64,000 nucleotides of DNA from Nocardiopsis sp. FIRDI 009 (GTDB taxonomy: Bacteria > Actinomycetota > Actinomycetes > Streptosporangiales > Streptosporangiaceae), in NCBI RefSeq assembly GCF_003386285.1, contig NZ_QPNC01000032.1, positions 1 through 64,000 of the forward strand. Reading direction: 5' to 3'. The notes beneath the pieces were generated by a model. It was not told the origin of the DNA. It worked only from the letters and a program-made list of their open reading frames with translations, and made no database searches. Shown here piece after piece: positions 24,794 through 33,638 of the stretch. Numbering within the stretch: the stretch's first letter is position 1; every line of letters starts with the position of its first letter. A program made the translations under genes and the position numbers.

Positions 24794-26170
24794 ATGCCCG
24801 ACGAACCGACCGTCCAGCGGGTGGTCGACCCCGCCACCGAGGCGGTGATCGCACAGGTCCCCCTGGCCGGGGAGAAGGAGGTGGACGCGGCCGTCGAACG
24901 CGCCCGCGCCGCCGCCCCCGCCTGGCGGGCGATGGCCCCGGGCGACCGGGCCCGGCTGCTGCGCGCCGTGGCCGCGAGGATCGACGAGCACCGCGAGGAA
25001 CTGGCCCGAACCGAGGTGCGCAACGCCGGTCACCCCGTGGAACAGGCACGGTGGGAGGCGGGCAACGCGCGCGACGTGTTCGAGTACTTCGCCGCCGCCC
25101 CCGAACGGGCCACCGGACGGCAGATCCCGGTGCCGGGCGGGTGGAGCGTGACCTTCGCCGAGCCGCTGGGCGTGGTCGGGGTGATCGTTCCGTGGAACTT
25201 CCCGATGCCGGTGCTGTCGTGGGGCGCGGCCCCCGCACTGGCGGCCGGGAACACGGTGGTGGTCAAACCGTCGGAGCTGACGCCGCTGACCGCGCTGCGG
25301 ATCGCCGAGCTGGCGGTGGAGGCCGGGCTTCCCGAGGGCGTGTTCCAGGTCGTTCCCGGGACGGGTCCGATCGCGGGTGAACGCCTGGTGCGCCACCCTG
25401 GCGTGGACAAGGTCGTGTTCACCGGCTCCACGGCCGTGGGGCGGCGGATCATGGCCGCCGCCGCGCAGGACTTCACCCGGGTGACGCTGGAGCTGGGCGG
25501 CAAGAGCGCCAACATCGTCTTCGCCGACGCCGACCTGGAGCGGGCGGCGGCCGGGGCGCCCGGCGGGGCGTTCGACAACGCGGGCCAGGACTGCTGCGCG
25601 CGCTCGCGGGTGCTGGTGCAGCGGTCGGTGTTCGACCGGTTCCTGGAGCTGCTGGAGCCCGCCGTCACCGGGATCGCCGTGGGTGACCCGGCCGATCCGG
25701 CGACGGCGATGGGGCCGCTGATCTCGGCGGCCCAACGCGACCGGGTCGCCTCCTACCTGCCCGAGGGGGCGCCGGTGGCCTTCCGGGGCACGGCGCCGAC
25801 CGGGCCCGGGTTCTGGTTCCCGCCCACGGTGCTCACCCCGACCGACCCCGACGCCCGCGTGCTGCGCGAGGAGGTGTTCGGTCCGGTGATGTGCGTGGTG
25901 CCGTTCGAGGACGAGGCCGAGGCGGTCGCGCTGGCCAACGACACCGAGTACGGGCTGGCCGGTTCCGTCTGGACGCGTGACGTCGGACGGGCGCTGCGCG
26001 TGGCGCGCGGGGTGCGGGCCGGGAACCTGTCGGTGAACTCCCACTCGGCGGTGCGGTACTGGACGCCGTTCGGCGGGATGGGGCACTCCGGGATCGGCCG
26101 CGAACTGGGGCCGGACGCGCTGGAGGCGTTCACCGAGACCAAGACCGTCTTCGTGTCCGACGACACCTGA
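24794..26170 (+). CDS. Aldehyde dehydrogenase (NAD(P)+-dependent)
   Basis: This 458-aa ALDH has IVPWNFPMPV (about residue 132-141), the KPSE cofactor lysine, FTGSTAVGR, the catalytic glutamate in LELGGKSAN (about 232-240) and the catalytic cysteine within NAGQDCCARS (about 264-273). The ESTE-like EEVFGPV follows. By context it oxidises the gamma-glutamylamino-aldehyde made from the imported amine, like PuuC. It is 60 bp downstream of the ligase and in the same operon. Confidence 0.92.
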   Translation: MPDEPTVQRVVDPATEAVIAQVPLAGEKEVDAAVERARAAAPAWRAMAPGDRARLLRAVAARIDEHREELARTEVRNAGHPVEQARWEAGNARDVFEYFAAAPERATGRQIPVPGGWSVTFAEPLGVVGVIVPWNFPMPVLSWGAAPALAAGNTVVVKPSELTPLTALRIAELAVEAGLPEGVFQVVPGTGPIAGERLVRHPGVDKVVFTGSTAVGRRIMAAAAQDFTRVTLELGGKSANIVFADADLERAAAGAPGGAFDNAGQDCCARSRVLVQRSVFDRFLELLEPAVTGIAVGDPADPATAMGPLISAAQRDRVASYLPEGAPVAFRGTAPTGPGFWFPPTVLTPTDPDARVLREEVFGPVMCVVPFEDEAEAVALANDTEYGLAGSVWTRDVGRALRVARGVRAGNLSVNSHSAVRYWTPFGGMGHSGIGRELGPDALEAFTETKTVFVSDDT

Positions 26171-26254
26171 GTGCGCCGGGACACGGGGACCGTAGGACAC
26201 CCGGCCGCGCGACCGCGCCGGGAACAGCCAGGAACATCGACCCGAGGGGGGAAC

Positions 26255-27019
26255 ATGCAGCGGTTCGACGGGCGCGTGGCCGTGATCACGGGCGCGGGCA
26301 GCGGGATCGGCAGGGCCACCGCGCTGCGGCTGGCGCAGGAGGGCGCGCGGATCGTCGCCGTGGACGTCGACGAGGACGGCGGCAAGCGGGTCGCCGAGGA
26401 CACCGGAGGGCTGTTCGTCCGCGCGGACGTGACCGACGAGGACCAGGTACGCGAGGCGTTCGCCACCGCGCGCTCCACCTACGGGAGCGTGGACGTGGCG
26501 TTCAACAACGCGGGGATCTCCCCGCCCGACGACGACTCGATCCTCACCACCGGGATGGACGCCTGGCGGCGGGTGCAGGAGGTCAACCTGACCTCGGTCT
26601 ACCTGTGCTGCAAGTACGCGCTGGGACACATGCGCGAGCAGGGGCGCGGGTCGATCGTGAACACGGCGTCGTTCGTGGCGACGATGGGCGCGGCCACCTC
26701 GCAGATCTCCTACACCGCGAGCAAGGGCGGGGTGCTGGCGCTCAGCCGGGAGCTGGGCGTGCAGTTCGCGCGCGAGGGCATCCGGGTCAACGCGCTCTCC
26801 CCGGGACCGGTGAACACGCCGCTGCTCCGGGAGCTGTTCGCCAAGGACCCCGAGCGCGCCCAGCGCCGCCTGGTGCACGTGCCGCTGGGCCGGTTCGCCG
26901 AGGTGACCGAGATCGCCGCCGCCGTGGCCTTCCTGGCCAGTGACGACGCCTCGTTCATCACCGCGTCCAACTTCCTGGTGGACGGCGGGATCTCCGGGGC
27001 TTACGTCACCCCGCTGTAG
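26255..27019 (+). CDS. Short-chain dehydrogenase/reductase (3-oxoacyl-ACP reductase-like)
   Basis: This 254-aa classical SDR has TGAGSGIG (residues 12-19), an NAD-favouring acidic residue in VAVDVDED, NNAG (about 87-90), catalytic Ser and Y-T-A-S-K, and a C-terminal LVDGGISGAY. ATG 26255 follows GAGGGGGGA. It lies between the ALDH and the hydrolase and is probably part of the same amine catabolic operon, perhaps acting on an alcohol or aldehyde intermediate. The exact step is unknown. Confidence 0.88.
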   Translation: MQRFDGRVAVITGAGSGIGRATALRLAQEGARIVAVDVDEDGGKRVAEDTGGLFVRADVTDEDQVREAFATARSTYGSVDVAFNNAGISPPDDDSILTTGMDAWRRVQEVNLTSVYLCCKYALGHMREQGRGSIVNTASFVATMGAATSQISYTASKGGVLALSRELGVQFAREGIRVNALSPGPVNTPLLRELFAKDPERAQRRLVHVPLGRFAEVTEIAAAVAFLASDDASFITASNFLVDGGISGAYVTPL

Positions 27020-27051
27020 GGCACGGAGGGATCGACGAGGAAGGGGGGCCG

Positions 27052-27759
27052 ATGCGGCCCGTGATCGGGATCTCCGCCTACGCCGAACAGGCCCGGTGGG
27101 GCCAGGCGTGGGACCTGCCCGCCGTCCTGCTGCCGAGGGCCTACGCCGACCAGGTCGCGGACGCGGGCGGTGTGCCGGTGCTGCTGCCGCCCGTGCCGGG
27201 GGTGGCCGGAGCCGTGGAGCGGATCGACGGCCTGCTGCTGGCGGGCGGCGGCGACATCGACCCCGGACGTTACGGCGCGCCGACCGACGCGCGTACCGCC
27301 GGGGTCCGGGGCGAGCGGGACAGCGCGGAGATCGAACTGCTGGACGCCGCGCTGGCGCGGGGGCTGCCGGTGCTGGGGGTGTGCCGGGGTATGCAGCTGC
27401 TCAACGTGGTGCGCGGCGGCACGCTCAACCAGCACCTGCCCGACCTGGTGGGGCACCACGGGCACCGGGAGGAGGCCGGGGTGTTCGGCACCCACCCGGT
27501 GGTCGTGGCCGAGTTCTCCCGCACCGCCGGGGTGCTGGGACGCACCGAGTTGGCGGTGCCGACCTACCACCACCAGTCGCTGGCGGAGCTGGGCGAGGAC
27601 GTCACCGCCACGGCGTGGACGGACGACGGGACGGTGGAGGCGATCGAGTACACCGACCGGTTCAACGTCCTGGGGGTGCAGTGGCATCCGGAGATGGGTG
27701 GGGATCCCTCGCTGTTCCACTGGCTGGTCGAGCGCGCCCGCGACGCCGATCAGGGGTGA
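27052..27759 (+). CDS. Gamma-glutamyl-gamma-aminobutyrate hydrolase-like peptidase (C26)
   Basis: This 235-aa class I glutamine amidotransferase-like hydrolase has LAGGGDIDPGRYG (about residues 63-75), the nucleophile elbow GVCRGMQLLN (Cys near 107) and the histidine/glutamate pair in QWHPE (about 218-222). The family includes PuuD, which removes the gamma-glutamyl group at the end of the glutamylated amine pathway. It closes the operon, 32 bp after the SDR. Confidence 0.88.
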   Translation: MRPVIGISAYAEQARWGQAWDLPAVLLPRAYADQVADAGGVPVLLPPVPGVAGAVERIDGLLLAGGGDIDPGRYGAPTDARTAGVRGERDSAEIELLDAALARGLPVLGVCRGMQLLNVVRGGTLNQHLPDLVGHHGHREEAGVFGTHPVVVAEFSRTAGVLGRTELAVPTYHHQSLAELGEDVTATAWTDDGTVEAIEYTDRFNVLGVQWHPEMGGDPSLFHWLVERARDADQG

Positions 27760-27864
27760 GCCCGCCCGGACTGCTCCCCACCGGGCGCGGTCTTGACCTT
27801 GACACCGGTGTGAGGGTCGATGATGGGTCGAGAGCACCCACCCGCCCACGACGAGGGAGCACCG

Positions 27865-28302
27865 ATGCCCGACCCCGACGCCCCGTTCGACCCGCGCGCC
27901 CTGCTCGCGGAGAGCCGACTCGGTGTCCTGGCCACGATCAGGTCCAACGGCCGCCCGCAGCTGTCCCCCGTCATGCCCTTCTACCGCCGGGAGACCGAGA
28001 CCCTCCACGTGTCGATGACCGAGGGGCGGGCCAAGACGGCGAACCTGCGCCGGGACCCGTGGGCGGCGCTGGAGGTCACCGCCCCCGACGGGATGGACTG
28101 GGCCACCGCCGAGGGCCCGGTGACGCTCACCGGTCCGGGCACCGATCCCCACGGCCCCGAGGTGGAGGCTCTGGTGGACTACTACCGCCTCGCCGCGGGC
28201 GAGCACCCGGACTGGGAGGAGTACCGGTCGGTGATGGTCTCCGACCGCAGGGTGCTGATGACGATGACGGTCGAGCACGTGTACGGCGCCAGCATCCGCT
28301 GA
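27865..28302 (+). CDS. PPOX-class flavin/F420-dependent oxidoreductase
   Basis: This 145-aa split-barrel protein has LLAESRLGVLATIRSNGRPQ at the N-terminus (about 11-30), then SPVMPFYRRETETLHVSMTE, and ends with TVEHVYGASIR. These proteins bind FMN or F420 and reduce diverse substrates; the cofactor cannot be decided from sequence alone. ATG 27865 follows GAGGGAG; the longer reading from 27820 lacks support. Apparently monocistronic. Confidence 0.82.
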   Translation: MPDPDAPFDPRALLAESRLGVLATIRSNGRPQLSPVMPFYRRETETLHVSMTEGRAKTANLRRDPWAALEVTAPDGMDWATAEGPVTLTGPGTDPHGPEVEALVDYYRLAAGEHPDWEEYRSVMVSDRRVLMTMTVEHVYGASIR

Positions 28303-28404
28303 TCGGGCCCGGGACCGCCCGAGCGAGGCGGCCCCGGACCGGCGCGGCGTGGTCGGGACTCCCCGGACGTCCCGTGACGGTACGCGTGCGCCAGGATCTC
28401 CCCC

Positions 28405-29166
28405 ATGCCCTTCACCCTCAGCCACGCGGCGGCGGTCCTCCCGCTGGCCCGTACGCCGCTGCCCACGGCCGCGCTCGTCGTCGGCGCCCTCGTGCCCGAC
28501 CTGCCGTACTACCTGCCGCTGCCGGTGTCCTCGGCGCACACCCACCATCCGTGGGGCGTGGGCGCGGACGTGCTCATGGGCGCGGTGGTCCTGGTGCTGT
28601 ACCGGTACGCCCTCCGGGCGCCGTTGCGCGCGTTGGTGCGCGGGGCGGGCGCCGGGCCCGAGGAGAGGTCCGGGCCGTTCCCCCGGTCGGCGCTCCCGGC
28701 CGTGGCGGCGCTGGCGGTCGGCGCCCTGACGCACATGGCGTGGGACTCCTTCACCCAGCTCGGCGGGGCCGCGGTCCGGGCGTGGCCGGTGCTGAGCACC
28801 CCGGTCGTCGGCCCGCACCTGCTGTTCAACGTGCTCATGTACGTCAGTTCGGCGGGCGGTCTGGCGGCGGTGGTCTGGTGGACGGCGCACCGCGCACGGG
28901 CCGGGGAGGGGGAGTCCGCCGGTCTGGGACGCGGTGCGCGCGGCGCCGTCCTCGGCGCGATCGCCCTGTGCGCGGTGGTCGGGGCGGTGGTCGCGGTACG
29001 GACCGCCGCGCCCGTGCCGAGCCCGTACGACGCCGTGCGCGACCTGCTGATCGGGCTGGTCACCGGGGGGTGCGCCGGTCTGGGCGGCTACGTGGCGGTG
29101 TGGTGGGGTCGGCGTCGGCTCCCCTGCCGCACGGAGGAGCGGAAGGGCTCGCCCGGACCGCGCTGA
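28405..29166 (+). CDS. DUF4184 integral membrane protein
   Basis: This 253-aa protein opens with MPFTLSHAAAVLPLARTPLP and ALVVGALVPDLPYYLPL, the signature of DUF4184. It has about five to six transmembrane segments and a conserved HMAWDSFTQLGG (about residues 112-123), His/Asp residues that recall membrane metal-dependent hydrolases related to YdjM/PAP-type folds. Function unknown. It converges on a TetR gene with a 12-bp gap. Confidence 0.82.
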   Translation: MPFTLSHAAAVLPLARTPLPTAALVVGALVPDLPYYLPLPVSSAHTHHPWGVGADVLMGAVVLVLYRYALRAPLRALVRGAGAGPEERSGPFPRSALPAVAALAVGALTHMAWDSFTQLGGAAVRAWPVLSTPVVGPHLLFNVLMYVSSAGGLAAVVWWTAHRARAGEGESAGLGRGARGAVLGAIALCAVVGAVVAVRTAAPVPSPYDAVRDLLIGLVTGGCAGLGGYVAVWWGRRRLPCRTEERKGSPGPR

Positions 29167-29177
29167 ACCCCCGAGTG

Positions 29178-29774
29178 TCAGCGCAGGAGGCGGGCGAAGG
29201 CGGCGTCGACCGCTTTGGGCAGGCGCGCGGGGTCGTCGGCGGCCTCGTCTCGTCCCGCGTGGAAGCACGCGAGAGCGAGTTCGGCGGCGAGCACGGCGGT
29301 GGCGCGGTCGGCTCCCCGGTCGCGCAGCATCCGGTCCATCGCCTCGGCGTAGGCGCGGTACTTGGTGAGGCTGCGGGCGAAGAGCTCGGGGTGCCGGGAC
29401 AGCAGGCGCTCGTGGCGCAGGTAGACCTCGTGGTCTTCGACCAGTCGCGCCACCAGCGCGGCCACAACCCGGCGCAGATGGGTCAGCGCCGCCGCCAGGG
29501 AGCCTCCGACGGGCTTGTCCGGTGGCGGTACGAGTTCGCTCAGGCGGGCGGGATCGGGCTGCCGCTGGGCGCTGAAGACCACCTCCTGCTTGTCACCGAA
29601 GTACCGGAAGAACGTCGCCCGGCCGACCTCGGCCCGTTCGGCGATGTCGTTGACGGTGACCCGGTCGAAACCGCGCTCGACGAACAATGCGTGGGCGGCT
29701 TCGATGATCGCTTCGCGGGTGCGGCGTTGCTTGCGCTCGCGCAGCGACTCCGGGCGTGGGAGCGGTCGTTCCAT
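29178..29774 (-). CDS. TetR-family transcriptional regulator
   Basis: This 198-aa protein has the TetR helix-turn-helix at about residues 16-62 (REAIIEAAHALFVERGFDRV and IAERAEVGRATFFRYF) and a C-terminal helical domain. There is no divergent target gene close to its start, so it may regulate distant genes or itself. A dyad GATAT-CGT-ATATC lies 36-48 bp upstream. Confidence 0.88.
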   Translation of the reverse strand: MERPLPRPESLRERKQRRTREAIIEAAHALFVERGFDRVTVNDIAERAEVGRATFFRYFGDKQEVVFSAQRQPDPARLSELVPPPDKPVGGSLAAALTHLRRVVAALVARLVEDHEVYLRHERLLSRHPELFARSLTKYRAYAEAMDRMLRDRGADRATAVLAAELALACFHAGRDEAADDPARLPKAVDAAFARLLR

Positions 29775-29809
29775 GTCATCATCCTAGAACTGGAGACCCC
29801 GTCCCAGGA

Positions 29810-29822
29810 GATATCGTATATC
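29810..29822 (-). promoter_or_regulatory. Palindrome upstream of the TetR gene
   Basis: GATAT-CGT-ATATC is a perfect 13-bp inverted repeat in AT-richer sequence, positioned for autorepression of the gene starting at 29774. The remainder of 29775-29987 shows no gene. Confidence 0.45.
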
Positions 29823-29987
29823 ACCCAACAGGGACCGTCATTCGGTTGGAAGCACCCCCTCACCCTCCATCACACCCCCGTATCGGTGGTCACGCAAGCC
29901 CACCCGACCACCGGCGTCCAATCCGTCCCCGGCCGTGGCGGGCGGCGGGGACCGGGTCCGCCGCCCGCCGGGGGTCGGGGCGGCGGC

Positions 29988-31700
29988 TCAGCCCCGACCG
30001 TCGGCGCTCCCCTTCCGCAGCAGGTAGCGCTGGATCTTGCCGCTGGGGGTCTTGGGCAGGCTCTCGGTGAAGTGCACGGTCCTCGGGTAGGCGTGCGCGG
30101 CGAACCGGGTTCTGACCAGGTCGCGCAGCTCGTCGGCCAGGGCCTGGTCGCCGACCGCCCCGGGGCGCAGGACCACGTGTGCCTCCACGACCTCGCCGCG
30201 CAGCTCGTCGGGGGCGCCCACCACGGCGGCCTCGGCGACCAGCTCGTGCCGCAGCAGCGCGCTCTCGACGTCGAAGGGGCCGATGCGGTACCCGGCCATG
30301 ATGATGACGTCGTCGTCGCGGGCGGCGAAGTAGAAGTGGCCGTCCTCGTCCCGGGATCCGGAGTCGCCGGTGAGGTACCAGCGACCGTCGGCGGAGAAGC
30401 GTTCGGCGGTCCTCTCCGGCGCGTCGGCGTAGTGCGTGAACCACATCAGCGGACTCTCGTCCACGCGCAGGGCCACACGGCCGGTGGTCCCCGCGGGGGC
30501 GGGCTCGTCCCGGTCGTCCAGGAGCACCTGCGCCGACCAGCCCGGCATCACCTCGCCCATCGACCCGGGACGCACCGGTGCGCGCACGGCGTCGGCCCAG
30601 CCGTTGACGATGACCATGCCGTGCTCGGTCTGACCGTAGTGGTCGCGCACCGTGGTGCCCAGTACCTCCTCGGCCCAGGACACGACCTCGGGGGTGAGCG
30701 GCTCCCCCGCGGAGGAGGCCGCGCGCAGGCGCACACCGTCGGGGACGGGGACGTCGGCCCCGCGCAGCGCGCGGTAGACCGTGGGGGCGGCGGCGAAGTT
30801 GGTCACGCCGAACTCGGCCATCACGTCCCAGGTCAGGGCGGGTGAGAAACCGGCGTGCAGGAGCAGGCCGCGCCTCCCGGCGGCCATCGGGGCGAGGATC
30901 GCGTAGTAGAGGCCGTACGCCCAGCCGGGGTCGGCCGCGTTCCAGAACACGTCGTCGGGGCGCACGTCCAGGCCCAGCTCCAGGTAGGCCCGGAAGGAGG
31001 CCAGCGCCCGGACCGGCACCGGCACCCCCTTGGGCGTGCCGGTGGTGCCGGAGGTGAACAGGCGGACGAACTCGGCGTCGCCGCCGCGCGTGACCGGAGC
31101 CGCCCCGGGTTCGTCGCCCCGGTGGGCGGCCAGGAGTCCGGAGAACGACAGGTCGCCGCCTCCGGCGTCCCGCGCTCCGCTCCCTCCGGCCTGTCCGTCG
31201 GCGACGACCACGCGCCACGGCGGGTCGGCGGGGATGTCCTGACCGGGGTCGAGTTTGGGCCGCTGGTCGCGGTCGACCACGACGACGCGGGCCGCGCTGG
31301 CCGCCAGGCGCAGCGCGATCGCCGGTGGGGCGAAGGCGGTGAACAGCGGGACGTGGACCGCGCCGCGGCGCCAGATGCCCAGGAGCGCCACCAACAGGTC
31401 CGCGGACTTGCCCATGAGGACGGCGACGGCGTCGCCGGGGCCCACCCCGAGGTCGGCCAGGGCGGCGGCGAAGCGCGCCGACTCGCGCGACAGCCACCCG
31501 TAGGTGAGGTCGCGGGCGGACAGGTCGGGCTCGACCACGGTGAAGGCGACCGCGTCGGCGGGGTGCCGGTCGCACAGGAGCTCGGCCACGCACGCGTCCG
31601 GTGCGTCGAAACGGGCGATGAGCTCCCGTACGCGTTCGGCGGCCGTCGTGGCCGGTGGGTGATCCGCCCGCTGGGAAACCGTGGGATCGGTGTGGGTCAC
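29988..31700 (-). CDS. Acyl-CoA synthetase (AMP-forming, acetyl-CoA synthetase-like)
   Basis: This 570-aa ANL-superfamily enzyme has the P-loop FTSGTTGTPKGVP (about residues 208-220), YGQTEHGM (about 344-351), YLTGDSGSRDEDGHFYFAARDDDVI and the catalytic lysine near the C-terminus in LPKTPSGKIQRYLLRK. It activates an acetate-like or medium carboxylic acid to acyl-CoA via acyl-AMP. The GTG start has GGGGGAGGGG upstream. It is divergent from a GAF/LuxR regulator, a recurrent pairing for acyl-CoA synthetases in actinomycetes. Chain-length preference is not clear. Confidence 0.9.
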   Translation of the reverse strand: MTHTDPTVSQRADHPPATTAAERVRELIARFDAPDACVAELLCDRHPADAVAFTVVEPDLSARDLTYGWLSRESARFAAALADLGVGPGDAVAVLMGKSADLLVALLGIWRRGAVHVPLFTAFAPPAIALRLAASAARVVVVDRDQRPKLDPGQDIPADPPWRVVVADGQAGGSGARDAGGGDLSFSGLLAAHRGDEPGAAPVTRGGDAEFVRLFTSGTTGTPKGVPVPVRALASFRAYLELGLDVRPDDVFWNAADPGWAYGLYYAILAPMAAGRRGLLLHAGFSPALTWDVMAEFGVTNFAAAPTVYRALRGADVPVPDGVRLRAASSAGEPLTPEVVSWAEEVLGTTVRDHYGQTEHGMVIVNGWADAVRAPVRPGSMGEVMPGWSAQVLLDDRDEPAPAGTTGRVALRVDESPLMWFTHYADAPERTAERFSADGRWYLTGDSGSRDEDGHFYFAARDDDVIIMAGYRIGPFDVESALLRHELVAEAAVVGAPDELRGEVVEAHVVLRPGAVGDQALADELRDLVRTRFAAHAYPRTVHFTESLPKTPSGKIQRYLLRKGSADGRG

Positions 31701-31806
31701 GCCCCTCCCCCTTCGTCTTCGGATGTGTGGGAACCGGCGGTGCGCCGCATCCCCGTATGCTCCATGTCACACGAATGGCTGGATACCCCCGAAAGGGTGT
31801 GGTTCG

Positions 31807-32685
31807 GTGAGCGCGAACCGAAGCGGCCCGATGCGGCCGGATGACGGGGACGCCTTCCGACTGGCGCTCAGGACGGCGCGGCGCGGGGCCGGGCTGCCCG
31901 TCGCCTTCGGCGGCGTGGCGACCGAGGGCGGGATGCGCCTGACGCAGTTCATCGGCGTGCGCACGAACGGCCTGCGCGGACTCCGGGTGGCGGCGGCCTC
32001 GGGGCTGGGCGGCCGGGTGCTGGTGTCGCGGCGGCCGGGCGCGGTGGACGACTACGGTTCGGCCGCCTCCATCACCCACGAGTACGACGGCCCCGTCCTG
32101 GCCGAGGGGCTGCGCTCGGTGGTCGCGGTGCCCGTGGTGGTGTCCGGAGCGGTGGCGGGTGTGCTCTACGGCGCCTCACGCGGTGCCGTCCTCGGGGAGC
32201 GGGCCACGGAGGCGCTGGTCGGGGCCGCGCGGGAGCTCGCCCACGAACTCGCGGTGCGCGACGAGGTCGACCGGCGGCTGCGGTGGTGGCGCGCGGCCCG
32301 CAGCAACGAGGGCCGCCTGGGCTGCGGAGCGGCGGCCGAGGAGGTCAGGCGGGTGCACGCGCGGCTGCGCACGCTGGCCCGGCGGGCCGACGACGAGGGG
32401 ATGCGCGACGAACTCCTGGACGCCGCCCGTCGGCTGGCCGAGCTGGGCGCCGACGGGGCCGCGGAGCCGGACGGCGACACGTGGCGGGTGTCACCGCTGT
32501 CGCCGAGGGAGCTCGACGTCCTGGCCCAGGTGGCGCTGGGGTGCAGCAACGCCGAGGCCGGGGCCCGGCTGTCGCTGCGGCCCGAGACGGTCAAGGCCTA
32601 TCTGCGCTCGGCCATGCACAAACTGGGCGCGGGCACCCGCCATGAGGCGGTGGTGGCCGCCCGCGGCCGGGGTCTGCTGCCCTGA
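31807..32685 (+). CDS. GAF-domain LuxR-type regulator
   Basis: This 292-aa protein has a GAF-like domain (about residues 20-140; VAVPVVVSGAVAGVLYGA) and a C-terminal LuxR helix-turn-helix (about 225-285; LSPRELDVLAQVALGCSNAE and ETVKAYLRSAMHKLGAG). The start GTG 31807 is about ten bases after AAAGGG; ATG 31831 is an alternative. It is divergent from the acyl-CoA synthetase gene and very likely controls it. Confidence 0.87.
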   Translation: MSANRSGPMRPDDGDAFRLALRTARRGAGLPVAFGGVATEGGMRLTQFIGVRTNGLRGLRVAAASGLGGRVLVSRRPGAVDDYGSAASITHEYDGPVLAEGLRSVVAVPVVVSGAVAGVLYGASRGAVLGERATEALVGAARELAHELAVRDEVDRRLRWWRAARSNEGRLGCGAAAEEVRRVHARLRTLARRADDEGMRDELLDAARRLAELGADGAAEPDGDTWRVSPLSPRELDVLAQVALGCSNAEAGARLSLRPETVKAYLRSAMHKLGAGTRHEAVVAARGRGLLP

Positions 32686-32713
32686 TCGGCGGTCGGGCCG
32701 CTGCGCCGTCCCT

Positions 32714-33010
32714 CTAGTGGTCGTCCCAGTGCCCGTCGTGGAAGGCGTGTCGGTGCCCGTCGTGGACGTAGTCGATGTGGCCCTGGTGCGGAATCGCCAC
32801 GTGACCGCAGCCCTCACCGTGCTCGTGGAGGTGGCCTTCGTGGGCGGTGTGCTCCGTGCCCGGTTCGCACTCGCACACGTGGTCGTCGTGCTGTCGGTGC
32901 AGGTGCCCGTCGTGGACGTAGTCGACGTGGCCCTGGTGCGGAATCGCCACGTGACCGCAGCCCTCACCGTGCTCGTGGACGTGGCCCCCGTGGATCTGGT
33001 GCTCAGTCAC
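32714..33010 (-). CDS. Histidine-rich metal-binding protein with internal duplication
   Basis: This 98-aa protein is about one quarter histidine, plus cysteines. Two copies of HEHGEGCGHVAIPHQGH followed by DYVHDGH are separated by 50 residues; a CECEP stretch lies between. The GTG start 33008-33010 has GGAGGAGG upstream. Such proteins are thought to store or hand over zinc or nickel in the cytoplasm. It lies downstream of a Zur-like gene on the same strand, which supports a zinc role. Function inferred from composition and context. Confidence 0.8.
   Translation of the reverse strand: MTEHQIHGGHVHEHGEGCGHVAIPHQGHVDYVHDGHLHRQHDDHVCECEPGTEHTAHEGHLHEHGEGCGHVAIPHQGHIDYVHDGHRHAFHDGHWDDH
32752..32986 (-). 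repeat. 150-bp-offset internal duplication in the His-rich gene
   Basis: Positions 32752-32836 and 32902-32986 are 85-bp copies differing at only two bases (32776/32926 and 32830/32980). The offset is exactly 150 bp (50 codons), so the frame is kept. Recent tandem duplication or ongoing homogenisation. Confidence 0.75.
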
Positions 33011-33118
33011 CCTGCTCCGCCTCCTCCGAACGCGGCCGGGGCGAAAGGGAGCATGCCCCGAATCCCTTTTCACCATATCAGGGGAGGGCCGAAAAGGCGG
33101 AGAACAAAATTCATATCA

Positions 33119-33148
33119 AATACCAGAAAGAAGTGTTTTTCAGGTATT
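33119..33148 (-). terminator. AT-rich stem-loop after the Zur-like gene
   Basis: AATACC (33119-33124) pairs with GGTATT (33143-33148), and GAAA with TTTC inside. It begins 14 bp past the TAA of the regulator gene, in leftward direction, and is followed by a T-rich stretch. Likely terminator or attenuating hairpin between the regulator and the His-rich gene. Confidence 0.4.
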
Positions 33149-33161
33149 CATGGAGGACGGA

Positions 33162-33557
33162 TTATCCGCCCCGGTCGCAGGAGGGGCAGACGCCGAAGAG
33201 TTCGAAGGAGTAGTCGACCGACCGGAACCCGCTCGCGCGTCCGACGCGCTCGACGAGCGGCGCGATCTCCCCCGGCTCGGGCACCTCCTCGACCTCGCCG
33301 CAGATCCGGCAGACCAGGTGGTGGTGGCGGGAGTCGCTGCCGCACAGGCGGTAGAGGCGCTCACCGTCGGACGACTGCACGGTGTCCAGGACCCCGTCGT
33401 CGGCCAGGCGGCGCAGCGTGCGGTAGACGGTGGACAGGCTCGGTGGACGGGTGGGCCTGGACCGCGGCCCGGCGACGAGTGTGTGCACCTCCTGCGCGCT
33501 GCGGAAGCGGGGGTCGCGACCGAGCACGCCCAAGACGGCGGCGTCGTACCTGGCCAA
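33162..33557 (-). CDS. zur: Fur-family regulator, probably zinc-sensing (Zur-like)
   Basis: This 131-aa Fur-family protein has a winged helix with PSLSTVYRTLRRLADDGVLD (about residues 38-57), the HHHLVCRICG metal/structural motif (about 77-86) and a C-terminal CPSC. The two CxxC pairs form the structural zinc site. The TTG start at 33555-33557 has GGAGG six bases upstream. A dyad fitting a Zur/Fur box lies 82 bp upstream, so autoregulation is likely. Zinc rather than iron is favoured by the adjacent His-rich gene. I am sure of Fur family, less of Zur. Confidence 0.85.
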   Translation of the reverse strand: MARYDAAVLGVLGRDPRFRSAQEVHTLVAGPRSRPTRPPSLSTVYRTLRRLADDGVLDTVQSSDGERLYRLCGSDSRHHHLVCRICGEVEEVPEPGEIAPLVERVGRASGFRSVDYSFELFGVCPSCDRGG

Positions 33558-33638
33558 GGGAACCTCCAGACGTCGCGGCCCGCACCGGGGAGGTCCCGCA
33601 CCGCGTTCGGGGGTCGTCGACGCGGAGCGGGACCATTG

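Noticed and set aside
23246..26878. 1210-codon leftward open frame
   Set aside because: Antisense to the GlnA-like, ALDH and SDR genes, all with intact catalytic motifs; the antisense peptide has repetitive composition.
26940..30845. 1301-codon rightward open frame
   Set aside because: Crosses several real genes in both orientations; no domain or sensible start.
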